64,000 nt of DNA, taken from assembly GCA_033854735.1 (NCBI GenBank), contig JAWWPY010000457.1, forward strand, positions 11,603 through 75,602, read 5' to 3'. The translations under genes were made by a program, and so were the position numbers. Position 1 is the stretch's first letter. Each line of letters starts with the position of its first letter. This DNA comes from JAWWPY01 sp033854735 (lineage in GTDB: Bacteria > Actinomycetota > Actinomycetes > Streptosporangiales > Streptosporangiaceae). This document shows positions 41,710-49,997 of the stretch, in pieces. The notes under the pieces were generated by a model, which saw only the letters and a program-made list of their open reading frames with translations, was not told where the DNA came from and made no database searches.

Positions 41710-42696
41710 GTGAAGCTGCTGGTACTGGGGGCCGGCGAGGTGCGTGATCTGCTGCCCTACGCCGAGTGCGCGGACGTCATGCGCGAGGCGCTGGTGGGGC
41801 TCGCCCGCGGCGAGGCCTATCAGCCGCTGCGCACGGTCATCCGGCCGCCGGGCGGCGACGGGCTGATGGCGCTGATGCCGTCCTTCCTGGCCGGTGAGGA
41901 TCCGGCCTACGGGCTCAAGGCGATCTGCATCTTCCCCGGCAACCCGGCCCTGGGCCAGGACGCGCACCAGGGCGGTGTGCTGGTATCCAGCGCCAGGACC
42001 GGGGAACTGCTCGCCTTGCTGAACGGATCGGCGCTGACCGAGATCCGCACCGCCGCGGTGTCCGCGGTCGCCACCCGCCTGCTGGCCCGGCCGGACGCGG
42101 ACATCCTGGCCATCATCGGTACCGGCGTCCAGGCCCGGGCGCACGCGCTGGCCATCTCGGCCACCCGGCCGCTGGCCGAGATCCGGCTGGCGGGCAGGCG
42201 GCCGGGCGCCGCCGCCCGGCTCGCCGGCGATCTCCGGGACCGGCTGGCGGTTCCCGTCCAGGCGTGCGATGACGCCGCGCAGGCGGTGGCCGGGGCGTCC
42301 ATCGTGGTGACCGCGACCTCATCAGCCGGCCCGGTGCTGCGGCGGGGCTGGCTGGCCGGGGGGACGCACATCAACGCGGTCGGGGCATGCCTCCCGGCGG
42401 CCCGCGAGATCGACACCGCGACCATGGCCGACGCGGCGCTCTTCGTGGACAGCCGTGAGTCCGCGGCCGCTGAGTCGGGGGATTTCCTGCTCGCCCAGGC
42501 CGAGGGGGCCATCGACGCGGGACACATCCGTGCGGAGATCGGCGAGGTGCTCACCGGCGCCGCCCCGGGGCGGCGTGACGCCCACGAGATCACCCTGTTC
42601 GAGTCCCTGGGCCTGGCCGTGGAGGACCTGGCCGCCGCCGCGCACCTGTACCGGAAGGCATCTCAGCTCGGCGCCGGCACCTGGGTGGAGTTCTGA
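41710..42696 (+). CDS. Ornithine cyclodeaminase/mu-crystallin family enzyme
   Basis: 328 residues from GTG 41710 with a strong SD (AGGAAGGAGA). Family motifs: an Arg-containing PLRTVIRPPGGDGLMALMPS, GLKAICIFPGNPALG, ALLNGSALTEIRTAAVSAVA and the Rossmann LAIIGTGVQARAHALAIS. It binds NAD(P) and acts on an amino acid or imino acid (cyclodeaminase, alanine dehydrogenase or ketimine reductase). The exact substrate cannot be given. Alone in its transcript, divergent from the membrane protein. Confidence 0.9.
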   Translation: MKLLVLGAGEVRDLLPYAECADVMREALVGLARGEAYQPLRTVIRPPGGDGLMALMPSFLAGEDPAYGLKAICIFPGNPALGQDAHQGGVLVSSARTGELLALLNGSALTEIRTAAVSAVATRLLARPDADILAIIGTGVQARAHALAISATRPLAEIRLAGRRPGAAARLAGDLRDRLAVPVQACDDAAQAVAGASIVVTATSSAGPVLRRGWLAGGTHINAVGACLPAAREIDTATMADAALFVDSRESAAAESGDFLLAQAEGAIDAGHIRAEIGEVLTGAAPGRRDAHEITLFESLGLAVEDLAAAAHLYRKASQLGAGTWVEF

Positions 42697-42746
42697 GCGC
42701 CCCGGGCAATTACGCGTGAAGTGTGATTACCGCGTAAGAATGAACC

Positions 42747-44759
42747 ATGAGCAAGCAGCCGACCTCCCCGCCGCCCGGAGACAAGCCAGTCCCAACGGCC
42801 CCCCCGCCGCCGCCCGCCTGGCGGCACTGGCTGTGGCCCGCCGCCCTTCTCGTGATGGTGGTGCTGTACCTCTTCCTGCCGGCCATTCACGGTACGCAGA
42901 CGGTCAGCCTCACGTACTCGCAGTTCATCTCCGATGCGAACGCTCACAAGGTCAAGGACGTCACGTTCCAGAGCAGCAACAACGGCTCGAACACCACGGT
43001 CACCGGCACCCTGACCAGCGGTAAGAGCTTCACCACGGTGATCCCAGGCCAGCCCACGTCGACGTTGAGCTCCCAGCTGACGGCGGACGGCGTGAAGAGC
43101 GTCACCGCTCTCCCGTCGGGCGCCTCGTTCGGCACGCAGTTGCTGTCCTGGGCGATCCTGCTGCTCCCGCTGATCTTCGTCTTCTACCTCTTCCGGCGGC
43201 TCTCCCGGGGCGCGGCCGGGCCGCTGCAGGGTGTCCTGGGCGTGGGCAAGTCCAAGGCCAAGATCTTCGACGAAGAGCGCCCGCAGACCAAGTTCAGCGA
43301 CGTCGCGGGGTATACGGGAGCCAAGAAAGAGATCGCTGAGGTGGTGGACTTCCTGAAGAACCCGGAGCGCTACCGGCGGGCCGGCGCCATGGCACCGCGC
43401 GGGGTGCTGATGGTCGGCCCGCCCGGCACCGGCAAGACCCTGCTGGCCCGGGCCGTGGCCGGCGAGGCGGCGGTGCCGTTCTTCTCGGTCACCGGCTCCA
43501 GCTTCGTGGAGATGTTCGTCGGCGTCGGCGCGGCCCGGGTCCGTGACCTGTTCGCCGAGGCCCGCAAGCGGGCACCGTGCATCATCTTCGTGGACGAGAT
43601 CGACGCCATCGGCCAGCGCCGGGCGGGCACCGGCCAGGTCGTCGCCAACGACGAGCGTGAGCAGACCCTCAACCAGCTGCTCGCGGAGATGGACGGATTC
43701 GAGATGACCCAGGGGATCGTGGTGCTGGCGGCCACGAACCGCCCCGAGGTCCTGGACCCGGCCCTGCTGCGGCCTGGCCGGTTCGACCGGCAGATCACCA
43801 TCCCGCTGCCGACGCTCTCGGAGCGGGCCGCGATCCTCGCCGTGCACAGCCGGGGCAAGCGCCTGGGTCCCGATGTGGATCTGATGGTGGTCGCCCGCGG
43901 CACTCCCGGCTTCTCCGGCGCTGACCTGGCCAACCTGGTCAACGAGGCGGCGATCTTCGCCGTCCGGGACAACCGCGAGATCATCAGCGCGGCGGACTTC
44001 GCCGCGGCCAGGGACCGGATCCTGCTTGGCCGCCGGGAAGACTCCAACGTGCTGCTGCCTGAGGAGAAGTACGCCGTGGCCGTGCATGAATCCGGGCACG
44101 CCCTGGTGGCCGTGCTGTCGGAGCACGCGGACCCGGTCGCCAAGGTCACCATCCTGCCTGCCGGCCAGGCGCTCGGCGTGACCGAGCAGCTGCCGCTGGT
44201 GGAGCGGCACCTCTACGGCGAGGACTACCTCAAGCAGTCGCTGGCCGTCCGCCTCGGCGGCCGCTCGGCCGAACTGGTCGAACTAGGGCAGGGCTCCACC
44301 GGCGCGGCCAACGACCTGGCCAGCGCCACGGATCTGGCGACCAGGATGGTCCGCGAGTTCGGGCTGTCCGACGCACTCGGCCCGGTCGGGTACCCGGAAG
44401 GCGGGTCGGTGTTCCTCGGCGGCGGCGGCTCCGGGCTGTCCAGCAGGCCGTTTGCCGAGGCCACCCAGGCCATCATCGACACTGAGGTGTCCCGCCTGCT
44501 CCGTGAGGCCGAGGAGACCGCGGTCTCGCTGATCCGGACTCACCGCACGGAACTCACCGCGCTGACCAACCTGCTGCTGGAGAAGGAGACGGTTGACGGC
44601 GACGAGGTCTACGCCCTGGTCGGCGTGCCCATGCCGGAAAACCGGCAGGACGCGCACGCCATCGCGCCGGTCCGCGCCACCACCCCGGCCACCGCCCCGG
44701 CCGACGGCCTCGCCCACCGCGCCGACGCGGAAGGGGCAATACCGCGCACGGAAGGCTGA
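42747..44759 (+). CDS. ftsH: FtsH membrane AAA+ zinc metalloprotease
   Basis: 670 residues. Pro-rich cytoplasmic start, TM1 ~28-45, extracytoplasmic domain, TM2 ~132-150, then AAA+ (Walker A GPPGTGKTLLAR, Walker B IIFVDEIDAIG, SRH ATNRPEVLDPALLRPGRFDR) and the M41 zinc site H447-ESG-H451 (VHESGHALVA). Degrades membrane and regulatory proteins. Most actinobacterial chromosomes have one main FtsH near hpt/folE. The stand-alone position here suggests an additional paralogue, which is inference. Confidence 0.95.
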   Translation: MSKQPTSPPPGDKPVPTAPPPPPAWRHWLWPAALLVMVVLYLFLPAIHGTQTVSLTYSQFISDANAHKVKDVTFQSSNNGSNTTVTGTLTSGKSFTTVIPGQPTSTLSSQLTADGVKSVTALPSGASFGTQLLSWAILLLPLIFVFYLFRRLSRGAAGPLQGVLGVGKSKAKIFDEERPQTKFSDVAGYTGAKKEIAEVVDFLKNPERYRRAGAMAPRGVLMVGPPGTGKTLLARAVAGEAAVPFFSVTGSSFVEMFVGVGAARVRDLFAEARKRAPCIIFVDEIDAIGQRRAGTGQVVANDEREQTLNQLLAEMDGFEMTQGIVVLAATNRPEVLDPALLRPGRFDRQITIPLPTLSERAAILAVHSRGKRLGPDVDLMVVARGTPGFSGADLANLVNEAAIFAVRDNREIISAADFAAARDRILLGRREDSNVLLPEEKYAVAVHESGHALVAVLSEHADPVAKVTILPAGQALGVTEQLPLVERHLYGEDYLKQSLAVRLGGRSAELVELGQGSTGAANDLASATDLATRMVREFGLSDALGPVGYPEGGSVFLGGGGSGLSSRPFAEATQAIIDTEVSRLLREAEETAVSLIRTHRTELTALTNLLLEKETVDGDEVYALVGVPMPENRQDAHAIAPVRATTPATAPADGLAHRADAEGAIPRTEG

Positions 44760-44761
44760 CA

Positions 44762-44813
44762 CGGGCCGCGCTACCCGGGCTGGCCTCGTGGCTGGACCCG
44801 GTAGCGCGGCCCG
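44762..44813. terminator. Strong hairpin terminator after ftsH
   Basis: CGGGCCGCGCTACCCGGG (44762-44779) pairs with CCCGGTAGCGCGGCCCG (44797-44813): a 17-bp stem with one bulged C and a 17-nt loop, starting 3 bp after the stop. No U-tract, as usual in this GC range. Confidence 0.75.
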
Positions 44814-44859
44814 GCGTGGCCCGGTGGCGGGCCGGGCCCAGGCCCGCTAAGCTCACCCC

Positions 44860-44901
44860 ATGCGATCCAGCCGCAGCCTTCAGTGGTGGCGCCGCCGGTA
44901 A
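44860..44901 (+). CDS. trpL: trp leader peptide with tandem Trp codons
   Basis: ATG 44860 to TAA 44899-44901 encodes 13 residues, MRSSRSLQWWRRR, with adjacent TGG TGG codons at 44884-44889. It lies about 100 bp before trpEG. A short peptide with consecutive Trp codons followed by alternative hairpins is the classic attenuation arrangement. No obvious SD, but the small open frame fits too well to be chance. Confidence 0.8.
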   Translation: MRSSRSLQWWRRR

Positions 44902-44957
44902 GGCGGTCCTGGTTCGCATACCCAGAAGCGATCGCCCGGGCAACGGCGGTCGCTTCT
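44892..44957 (+). promoter_or_regulatory. trp attenuator hairpins
   Basis: CCGCC-GGTAA-GGCGG (44892-44906) overlaps the leader stop. The downstream stem AGAAGCGATCGCC (44924-44936) / GGCGGTCGCTTCT (44945-44957) is 13 bp with one G-U pair. GGCGG at 44902 could instead pair with the CGCC of the later stem, giving competing structures. Ribosome stalling at the Trp codons would choose between them. There is no poly-U after the last stem. Confidence 0.65.
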
Positions 44958-44997
44958 CGCGTGTCGCTGGGTGCCTGGCCTGAGGCAGGGAGCCCCG

Positions 44998-47394
44998 GTG
45001 GACCCGGCAGCACAGCATGACCAGCAGCAAAGGACGGGCTTTGTCACCGCGGGTGGCGTCCGGGTGACCCGTACCGCCGAGCCGTTCAGCCCGTCCGCCC
45101 TGGCCACCATCTGCGCGGAGGTGGATGGCCGGCGTGGCGGAGTGCTCAGCTCCGGCATGGAGTACCCGGGCCGGTACAGCCGCTGGCACATGGCCTATGT
45201 CGACCCCTGCGCCGAGATCGTGGCCCGCGGCCGGCGGATCTCCGTGCGGGCGCTTAACGCCAGGGGTGAGGTGCTGCTCCCCGTCCTGATCCCCGCCCTG
45301 CTCCGGGCCGGGACCCCGGTCACGGCCGGAGCGAGCCTGCCGCCGGCCGGTGCCGAGGTGATCGTGCCCGAACCCGAGGGCCTGGTGGCCGAGGAGGACC
45401 GGAGCCGGCGTCCCACCGTGTTCTCCGCTCTCCGTGAGGTCATCGCCGCGTTCGCGAGCGGCGACCCGCACCTGGGCCTGTACGGCGCGTTCGGCTATGA
45501 CCTGGCGTTCCAGTTCGAGCCGGTGACGCTCCGCCACGACCGCCCCGATGATCAGCGTGACCTGGTCCTGCACTTGCCCGACGAACTGTACGTACTGGAC
45601 CGCAAGCGCGAGGAGGCGATCCGGTACCGGTACGAGTTCGCCGTCGGCGCGGCGTCCACCGAAGGGCTGCCCCGGGACACGCCCCCGGCGCCCACCCGCC
45701 GTGCCGCCCGGCCCGCTGAGGGCAGCGGCCGTCCGGGTGGCGTTGTGGATGATGATGGTATGGGTGCCGTGCCTGGCCCGCCCGTGCCCGGCCGCTATGC
45801 CCGCATCGTCGAGCAGGCCAGGGAGCGGTTCGCCCGCGGCGACCTGTTCGAGGTGGTGCCCAGCCACGTGTTCCACGGCCCGTGCGCCTCCCCGGCGGCC
45901 TTCTACGAGCGGCTGCGGGAGCGCAACCCGGCGCCGTATGAGTTCCTGTTCAACCTGGGGGAGGGGGAGTGCCTGGTCGGCGCCTCCCCGGAAATGTACG
46001 TGCGGGTGACCGGGGACCGGGTGGAGACCTGCCCGATCTCCGGCACGATCCGCCGCGGCGCCGATCCGCTGGAAGACGCCGCGAACATCCGCACGCTGCT
46101 CAATTCGGCCAAGGAGGAGTCCGAGCTGACGATGTGCACCGACGTGGACCGCAACGACAAGTCGCGGGTCTGCGTCCCCGGCAGCGTGACGGTCATCGGC
46201 CGGCGGCAGATCGAGATGTACAGCCGCCTCATCCATACCGTGGATCACATCGAGGGCCGGCTGCGGCCCGGCCTGGACGCGCTGGACGCGTTCCTGTCCC
46301 ACATGTGGGCGGTCACGGTGACCGGCGCGCCGAAGACCTGGGCCATGCAGTTCATCGAGGATCACGAGGGCGGGCCGCGCCGCTGGTACGGGGGAGCGGT
46401 CGGGATGATCGGCTTCGACGGCGCCATGAACACCGGCCTCACCCTGCGCACCGCGCACATCCGCGACGGTGTGGCCGCGGTCAGGGCCGGCGCGACCCTG
46501 CTGTTCGATTCCGATCCGCTGGCCGAGGAACGGGAAACCGAGCTGAAGGCCCGGGCGCTGCTCGAGACGCTGGCGGAGGCCGGGACTCCAGCCCCGAAAC
46601 CCCTTTCGACGCAACGAAACGCCGCCTCCCCGCCCCCCGCCACGGGTCCGGACGAGTTGCCTGGCCATGGCCTGCGGGTGCTCCTGGTGGATCATCAGGA
46701 TTCATTCGTGCACACGCTGGCCAGCTATTTCCGTGAACAGGGTGCGCACGTGGCGACCCTGCGGGCCGGCCTTCCGCCGGCCGCGCTGGACGAGTTCGCC
46801 CCGGACCTGGTGGTGCTGTCGCCCGGGCCCGGGCGGCCATCCGATTTCGCCTGCACCGGCCTGCTGGCGGAGCTCGACTCGCGGGGCCTGGCCGCGTTTG
46901 GCGTGTGCCTGGGCCTGCAGGCGATGGTGGAGCACGCCGGGGGGGAGCTCGATCTGCTCCCGGAACCGGTACACGGCAAGCCGGGACTGGTGCTGCGCAG
47001 CGTGGCAGGCCCGCAGCCGTCAGCCGATGGGATGGCCGCTGGGATGGCGGATGGGACGCCCGCTGGGATGGCGGATGGGATGGCGGATGGGATGGCCGCT
47101 GGGATGGCCGCTGGGATGGCCGGCGGCTTGCTGGCGGGCCTGCCGCAGGAGTTCATCGCGGCCAGGTACCACTCGCTCTATGCGGCACCTGGCCAGGTCA
47201 AGGGGGGGTTCGTGGTGACTGCGATGACGCCGGACGGGGTCGTCATGGCGATCGAGGACGACGCGGCGGGGCGCTGGGCGGTCCAGTTTCACCCGGAGTC
47301 GATCCTGACCGCCTCCGGCAGTGTCGGGCATCAAGTGGTCGCGAACGTCCTCCGCCTGTGCCGCGCCCGCGCGGCCCGCACGCTAGTCCCGTGA
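44998..47394 (+). CDS. trpEG: Fused anthranilate synthase (TrpE-TrpG)
   Basis: 798 residues from GTG 44998 (AGGGAG at 44987-44992). The TrpE part (~1-545) has the chorismate-binding core: CPISGTIRRGADPLEDAANI, ESELTMCTDVDRNDKSRVCV and WAVTVTGAPKTWAMQFIEDH. A ~20-residue linker leads to a class I glutamine amidotransferase (~560-798) with nucleophile Cys in GVCLGLQAMVEH and FHPES His-Glu. It makes anthranilate from chorismate and glutamine, the first step to Trp. Fused TrpEG occurs in several actinomycetes and rhizobia. A minisatellite inserts 32 residues in the amidotransferase part. Regulated by the leader upstream. Confidence 0.93.
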   Translation: MDPAAQHDQQQRTGFVTAGGVRVTRTAEPFSPSALATICAEVDGRRGGVLSSGMEYPGRYSRWHMAYVDPCAEIVARGRRISVRALNARGEVLLPVLIPALLRAGTPVTAGASLPPAGAEVIVPEPEGLVAEEDRSRRPTVFSALREVIAAFASGDPHLGLYGAFGYDLAFQFEPVTLRHDRPDDQRDLVLHLPDELYVLDRKREEAIRYRYEFAVGAASTEGLPRDTPPAPTRRAARPAEGSGRPGGVVDDDGMGAVPGPPVPGRYARIVEQARERFARGDLFEVVPSHVFHGPCASPAAFYERLRERNPAPYEFLFNLGEGECLVGASPEMYVRVTGDRVETCPISGTIRRGADPLEDAANIRTLLNSAKEESELTMCTDVDRNDKSRVCVPGSVTVIGRRQIEMYSRLIHTVDHIEGRLRPGLDALDAFLSHMWAVTVTGAPKTWAMQFIEDHEGGPRRWYGGAVGMIGFDGAMNTGLTLRTAHIRDGVAAVRAGATLLFDSDPLAEERETELKARALLETLAEAGTPAPKPLSTQRNAASPPPATGPDELPGHGLRVLLVDHQDSFVHTLASYFREQGAHVATLRAGLPPAALDEFAPDLVVLSPGPGRPSDFACTGLLAELDSRGLAAFGVCLGLQAMVEHAGGELDLLPEPVHGKPGLVLRSVAGPQPSADGMAAGMADGTPAGMADGMADGMAAGMAAGMAGGLLAGLPQEFIAARYHSLYAAPGQVKGGFVVTAMTPDGVVMAIEDDAAGRWAVQFHPESILTASGSVGHQVVANVLRLCRARAARTLVP
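47026..47121 (+). repeat. In-frame 12-bp minisatellite in the amidotransferase domain of trpEG
   Basis: Eight units of GAT/GCT-GGG-ATG-GCC/GCG encode DGMA or AGMA (one unit reads DGTP). They lie between HGKPGLVLRSVAGP and the GLPQEFIAARYHSLYA strand, a loop region that is short in ordinary TrpG. Codons stay in frame; the unit length is a multiple of three. Confidence 0.9.
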
Positions 47395-47419
47395 TCACGC
47401 TCGCCCATCGTGATCACGG
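47389..47419. terminator. Inverted repeat of two palindromes between trpEG and thyX
   Basis: CCGTGATCACG (47389-47399) and CGTGATCACGG (47409-47419) pair perfectly over 11 bp around a 9-nt loop, and each arm contains the self-palindrome CGTGATCACG. It overlaps the trpEG stop and could be a terminator or a pair of protein-binding sites for the thyX promoter. Confidence 0.55.
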
Positions 47420-47509
47420 AGGATTTCCGGGTCTATGTGTCCGGGATGTTCCGCGATCATGGACGACGGGCGCTGGGGCTGTCGGCGGGTCCCGGTAGTC
47501 TCGCGTGCC

Positions 47510-48298
47510 ATGAGAAGTGTGCAGCCCGAAGTGTTCCTCGTGGCCAGGCCGTCCATCGACTACGGCGAGCTCGCCGCGTACCTGCGGGAGGTGGGCGGTA
47601 CGGGCTGGCTGGAGCGACTCGACCGCGGCGAGTCGGCGAGCGACGCGGAAAACATCGCCGAGTTCGCCGGCAAGATGTGCTACCGGGCCTGGGAGCCGGG
47701 GCTGAACCCGAACGTCAGCCGGGTCCGCAACGACCACGAGGCGTACCTGCGGAACATCCTGAAGCAGTCCCACGGCTCGGTCCTGGAGCACGCCAGCTTC
47801 ACCTTCGTGCTGCACAACGTCAGCCGCGTGCTGACCCATGAGCTGGTCAGGCACCGGCCGGGGACGGCGGTGTCACAGGAGTCGCTGCGCTTCGTCCGGC
47901 TGGACGACATCCCGTTCTGGTTTCCCGACTGGGCCCGCGAGGACCCGGAGCTGATGAAGCGCGCGACGGCCGTCGTCGAGCAACTGGAGGAGTTCCAGCA
48001 CTGGATGGCCGGGCACTTCGGCCTGGACGAGGAAGGCACGGCGATGCAGGAGAAGAAGCACAAGACCTCGTTCATGCGCCGGTTCGCCCCCGACGGGGTG
48101 GGCACCGGGGTGGTCTGGACGGCTAACATCCGGACGCTGCGGCACACGATCGAGGCCCGGACCGATCCCGGTGCCGAGGAAGAGATCCGGCTCGTGTTCA
48201 GCAGGATCGGGGAGCTGATGCGGGCCGAGGCGCCCGCCCTGTTCGGCGACTACGAGATCACCGACGGTGCGTGGGTGCCGCAATGGCGCAAGGTCTGA
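47510..48298 (+). CDS. thyX: FAD-dependent thymidylate synthase, variant signature
   Basis: 262 residues from ATG 47510. The ThyX segment HGSVLEHASFTFVLHNVSRV is followed by the signature ELVRHRPGTAVSQESLRFVR; in classical ThyX the serine is seven residues after RHR (RHRx7S), here eight (Ser in QESLR). The rest (FMRRFAPDGVGTGVVWTANI and RTLRHTIEARTDPGAEEEIR) fits the FAD/dUMP fold. It methylates dUMP with methylene-THF, FAD and NADPH. ThyX is the usual sole or extra TS in actinomycetes. Convergent with the flavohaemoprotein gene, 16 bp apart. Confidence 0.88.
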   Translation: MRSVQPEVFLVARPSIDYGELAAYLREVGGTGWLERLDRGESASDAENIAEFAGKMCYRAWEPGLNPNVSRVRNDHEAYLRNILKQSHGSVLEHASFTFVLHNVSRVLTHELVRHRPGTAVSQESLRFVRLDDIPFWFPDWAREDPELMKRATAVVEQLEEFQHWMAGHFGLDEEGTAMQEKKHKTSFMRRFAPDGVGTGVVWTANIRTLRHTIEARTDPGAEEEIRLVFSRIGELMRAEAPALFGDYEITDGAWVPQWRKV

Positions 48299-48314
48299 GG
48301 CCCTGACCCGGCGC

Positions 48315-49646
48315 TCAGCTGTCCATGGTGTCGGGCTCGTCGAGGTGAATATGCTCACCGGACGTCCGGTGCCCGAGTACCCGCAGGGTGCCGCGGACCA
48401 TGGCTTCCGGGCCGCTCACGAAGACCTCGCTGTCCAGCCAGGATCCGTGCCGCCGCACGATCTCTGGGAGCATGCCCCGCAGGCCTGCGAACCCGGGCTC
48501 GTGTGAGACCGCCGGGATCACCCGCAACGACGAGCAGGCTGACTCCAGCCGCCGCAGGTCGGGGAGGTCGTAGAGATCCTCCCGGCGCCGCGCGCCGAAG
48601 AACAGGGAGATGCTCCGGGCGGGGCGCGGGACCGCCGTGTCGGCGAGCCCTTCGATGATGGCCTTGATTGGTGCGAGACCGGTGCCGCCCGCCACGCACA
48701 GGATGTCACGGCTTGACCTGTCGTCCACGATCATGGTGCCCCGGGCCGGGCCGAGTACCACGGTGTCCCCGGGGACCGTTTCGTGCACGAGCTCCCCGCT
48801 CACCCGGCCCAGGGCGCGGACATGAAGGTCCAGCGATCCGTCGGGCCGCGGTGCGTTGGCGATCGAGTACTTGCGCCATAGTCGGGGCCACCTCGGGACC
48901 TGGACGGTCAGGTACTGGCCGGGCCGGTACCGCAGCGGCTGGGCTGGATCGGTCCGGATGGTCAGCACGGCGAGGTCGGGGCCGCGTAGGTCATGGCTGA
49001 CCACTTCGCCGAGCCACCAGGCTGGCTCCGTCTCGTTGTCCCGCGCGGCCTGGGTCATGACCGTGGCGATGTGATCCAATGCCGTCTCCCAGGCGGACTG
49101 GGCCCGGGCGGTCCACAGGCCGCCGCTGAACGTGCGGAGGGTGGCGACGAGGATCTCGCCGATGGCCTGGTAATGGTTCTCCTGCACACCGAATTTGCGA
49201 TGGTCGACCGCGAGCTGGCGGAGGTATTCGGCCAGGGCCTGCGGGTCGTCCGTGCTCCATACCGTGCGCGCCAGGGCGGTCAGGAAGTGCTTCCGCTGGA
49301 TATCCATGGCGGGCGGGAACATTGAGCGCAGCTCGGGATTTGCCATGAACAGGCGGGCATAGAAATATCCTACGGCCTTTTCGGCTACGGGCTCTATGTG
49401 CGCGAATGACTGTTTCAGGATCGCGCAATCGATCTGGGTAATGCCGTCCGGGGCCCCGCCCGGATCGCTACCCACCGGGCCCGCCGGACCTGGGGAACCC
49501 GCGGCTGATGAGTCCGCAGGCGGCCGACCGTGCGGGACCACCACCCCCGGGGGCGCTGGCCACCCTCCCGGCGTCTCCTCCCGGAATCCGCCCCCTAGCG
49601 CAATCGCCACGTCTATTAGTGTGGCATCAGTGCCCGAACCCGACAA
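48315..49646 (-). CDS. Flavohaemoglobin-like protein (globin + FAD/NAD reductase)
   Basis: 443 residues if started at TTG 49646. Residues ~70-200 are the globin: AILKQSFAHIEPVAEKAVGY and FYARLFMANPELRSMFPPA; the proximal His is probably in DHRKFGVQENHYQ. Reductase part: FAD motif RKYSIANAPRP, NAD motif CVAGGTGLAPIKAI, then FVSGPEAMV. Detoxifies NO to nitrate with NAD(P)H and O2. The first ~68 residues are Pro/Gly-rich and disordered; the TTG lacks an SD, so the true start may be a GTG inside. Genes of this type are NO- or oxygen-controlled. Confidence 0.9.
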   Translation of the reverse strand: MSGSGTDATLIDVAIALGGGFREETPGGWPAPPGVVVPHGRPPADSSAAGSPGPAGPVGSDPGGAPDGITQIDCAILKQSFAHIEPVAEKAVGYFYARLFMANPELRSMFPPAMDIQRKHFLTALARTVWSTDDPQALAEYLRQLAVDHRKFGVQENHYQAIGEILVATLRTFSGGLWTARAQSAWETALDHIATVMTQAARDNETEPAWWLGEVVSHDLRGPDLAVLTIRTDPAQPLRYRPGQYLTVQVPRWPRLWRKYSIANAPRPDGSLDLHVRALGRVSGELVHETVPGDTVVLGPARGTMIVDDRSSRDILCVAGGTGLAPIKAIIEGLADTAVPRPARSISLFFGARRREDLYDLPDLRRLESACSSLRVIPAVSHEPGFAGLRGMLPEIVRRHGSWLDSEVFVSGPEAMVRGTLRVLGHRTSGEHIHLDEPDTMDS

Positions 49647-49997
49647 GTGATTCAGGGCAAGGCTGGATCAACGCTGCAGGCTACGGGGAAGTGCAATCGG
49701 CGCAACTACTATAGCGCTTAGTGAATGGCGCTCGGATGTGGTCAGTCAAAGCCCGACTGTACTCATTTGGCGCCACCCGGGCCACCGATTCCGCGTTAGC
49801 CGCGATGACCCGCGGGCTGCCACCAGGCGGGCGGCCGGGGTGCTCCCGGGAAATCCGAGGAGGCGGCGGTGATCAGCGGTGCTTTCCCGCCGAAACCAGC
49901 TGTGAAGGCATAGGATCAATGCCTCGCCGGCCGGGACATCCAGGGAGGAATCCTTCTCCCTCGACCCAGCATCGACCGCTGGCGGCTTGGGGGACGC
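49647..49997. other. Intergenic region, promoters only
   Basis: 351 bp between divergent genes. An AT-richer patch ACTACTATAGCGCTTAGTG at 49705-49723 may hold the flavohaemoglobin promoter. No convincing gene or RNA was found. Confidence 0.4.

Noticed and set aside
44762..44813. Small RNA gene after ftsH
   Set aside because: A simple terminator hairpin explains the inverted repeat and there is no sign of a separate promoter.
47026..47121. CRISPR-like array
   Set aside because: The 12-bp units have no spacers and stay in frame inside trpEG.
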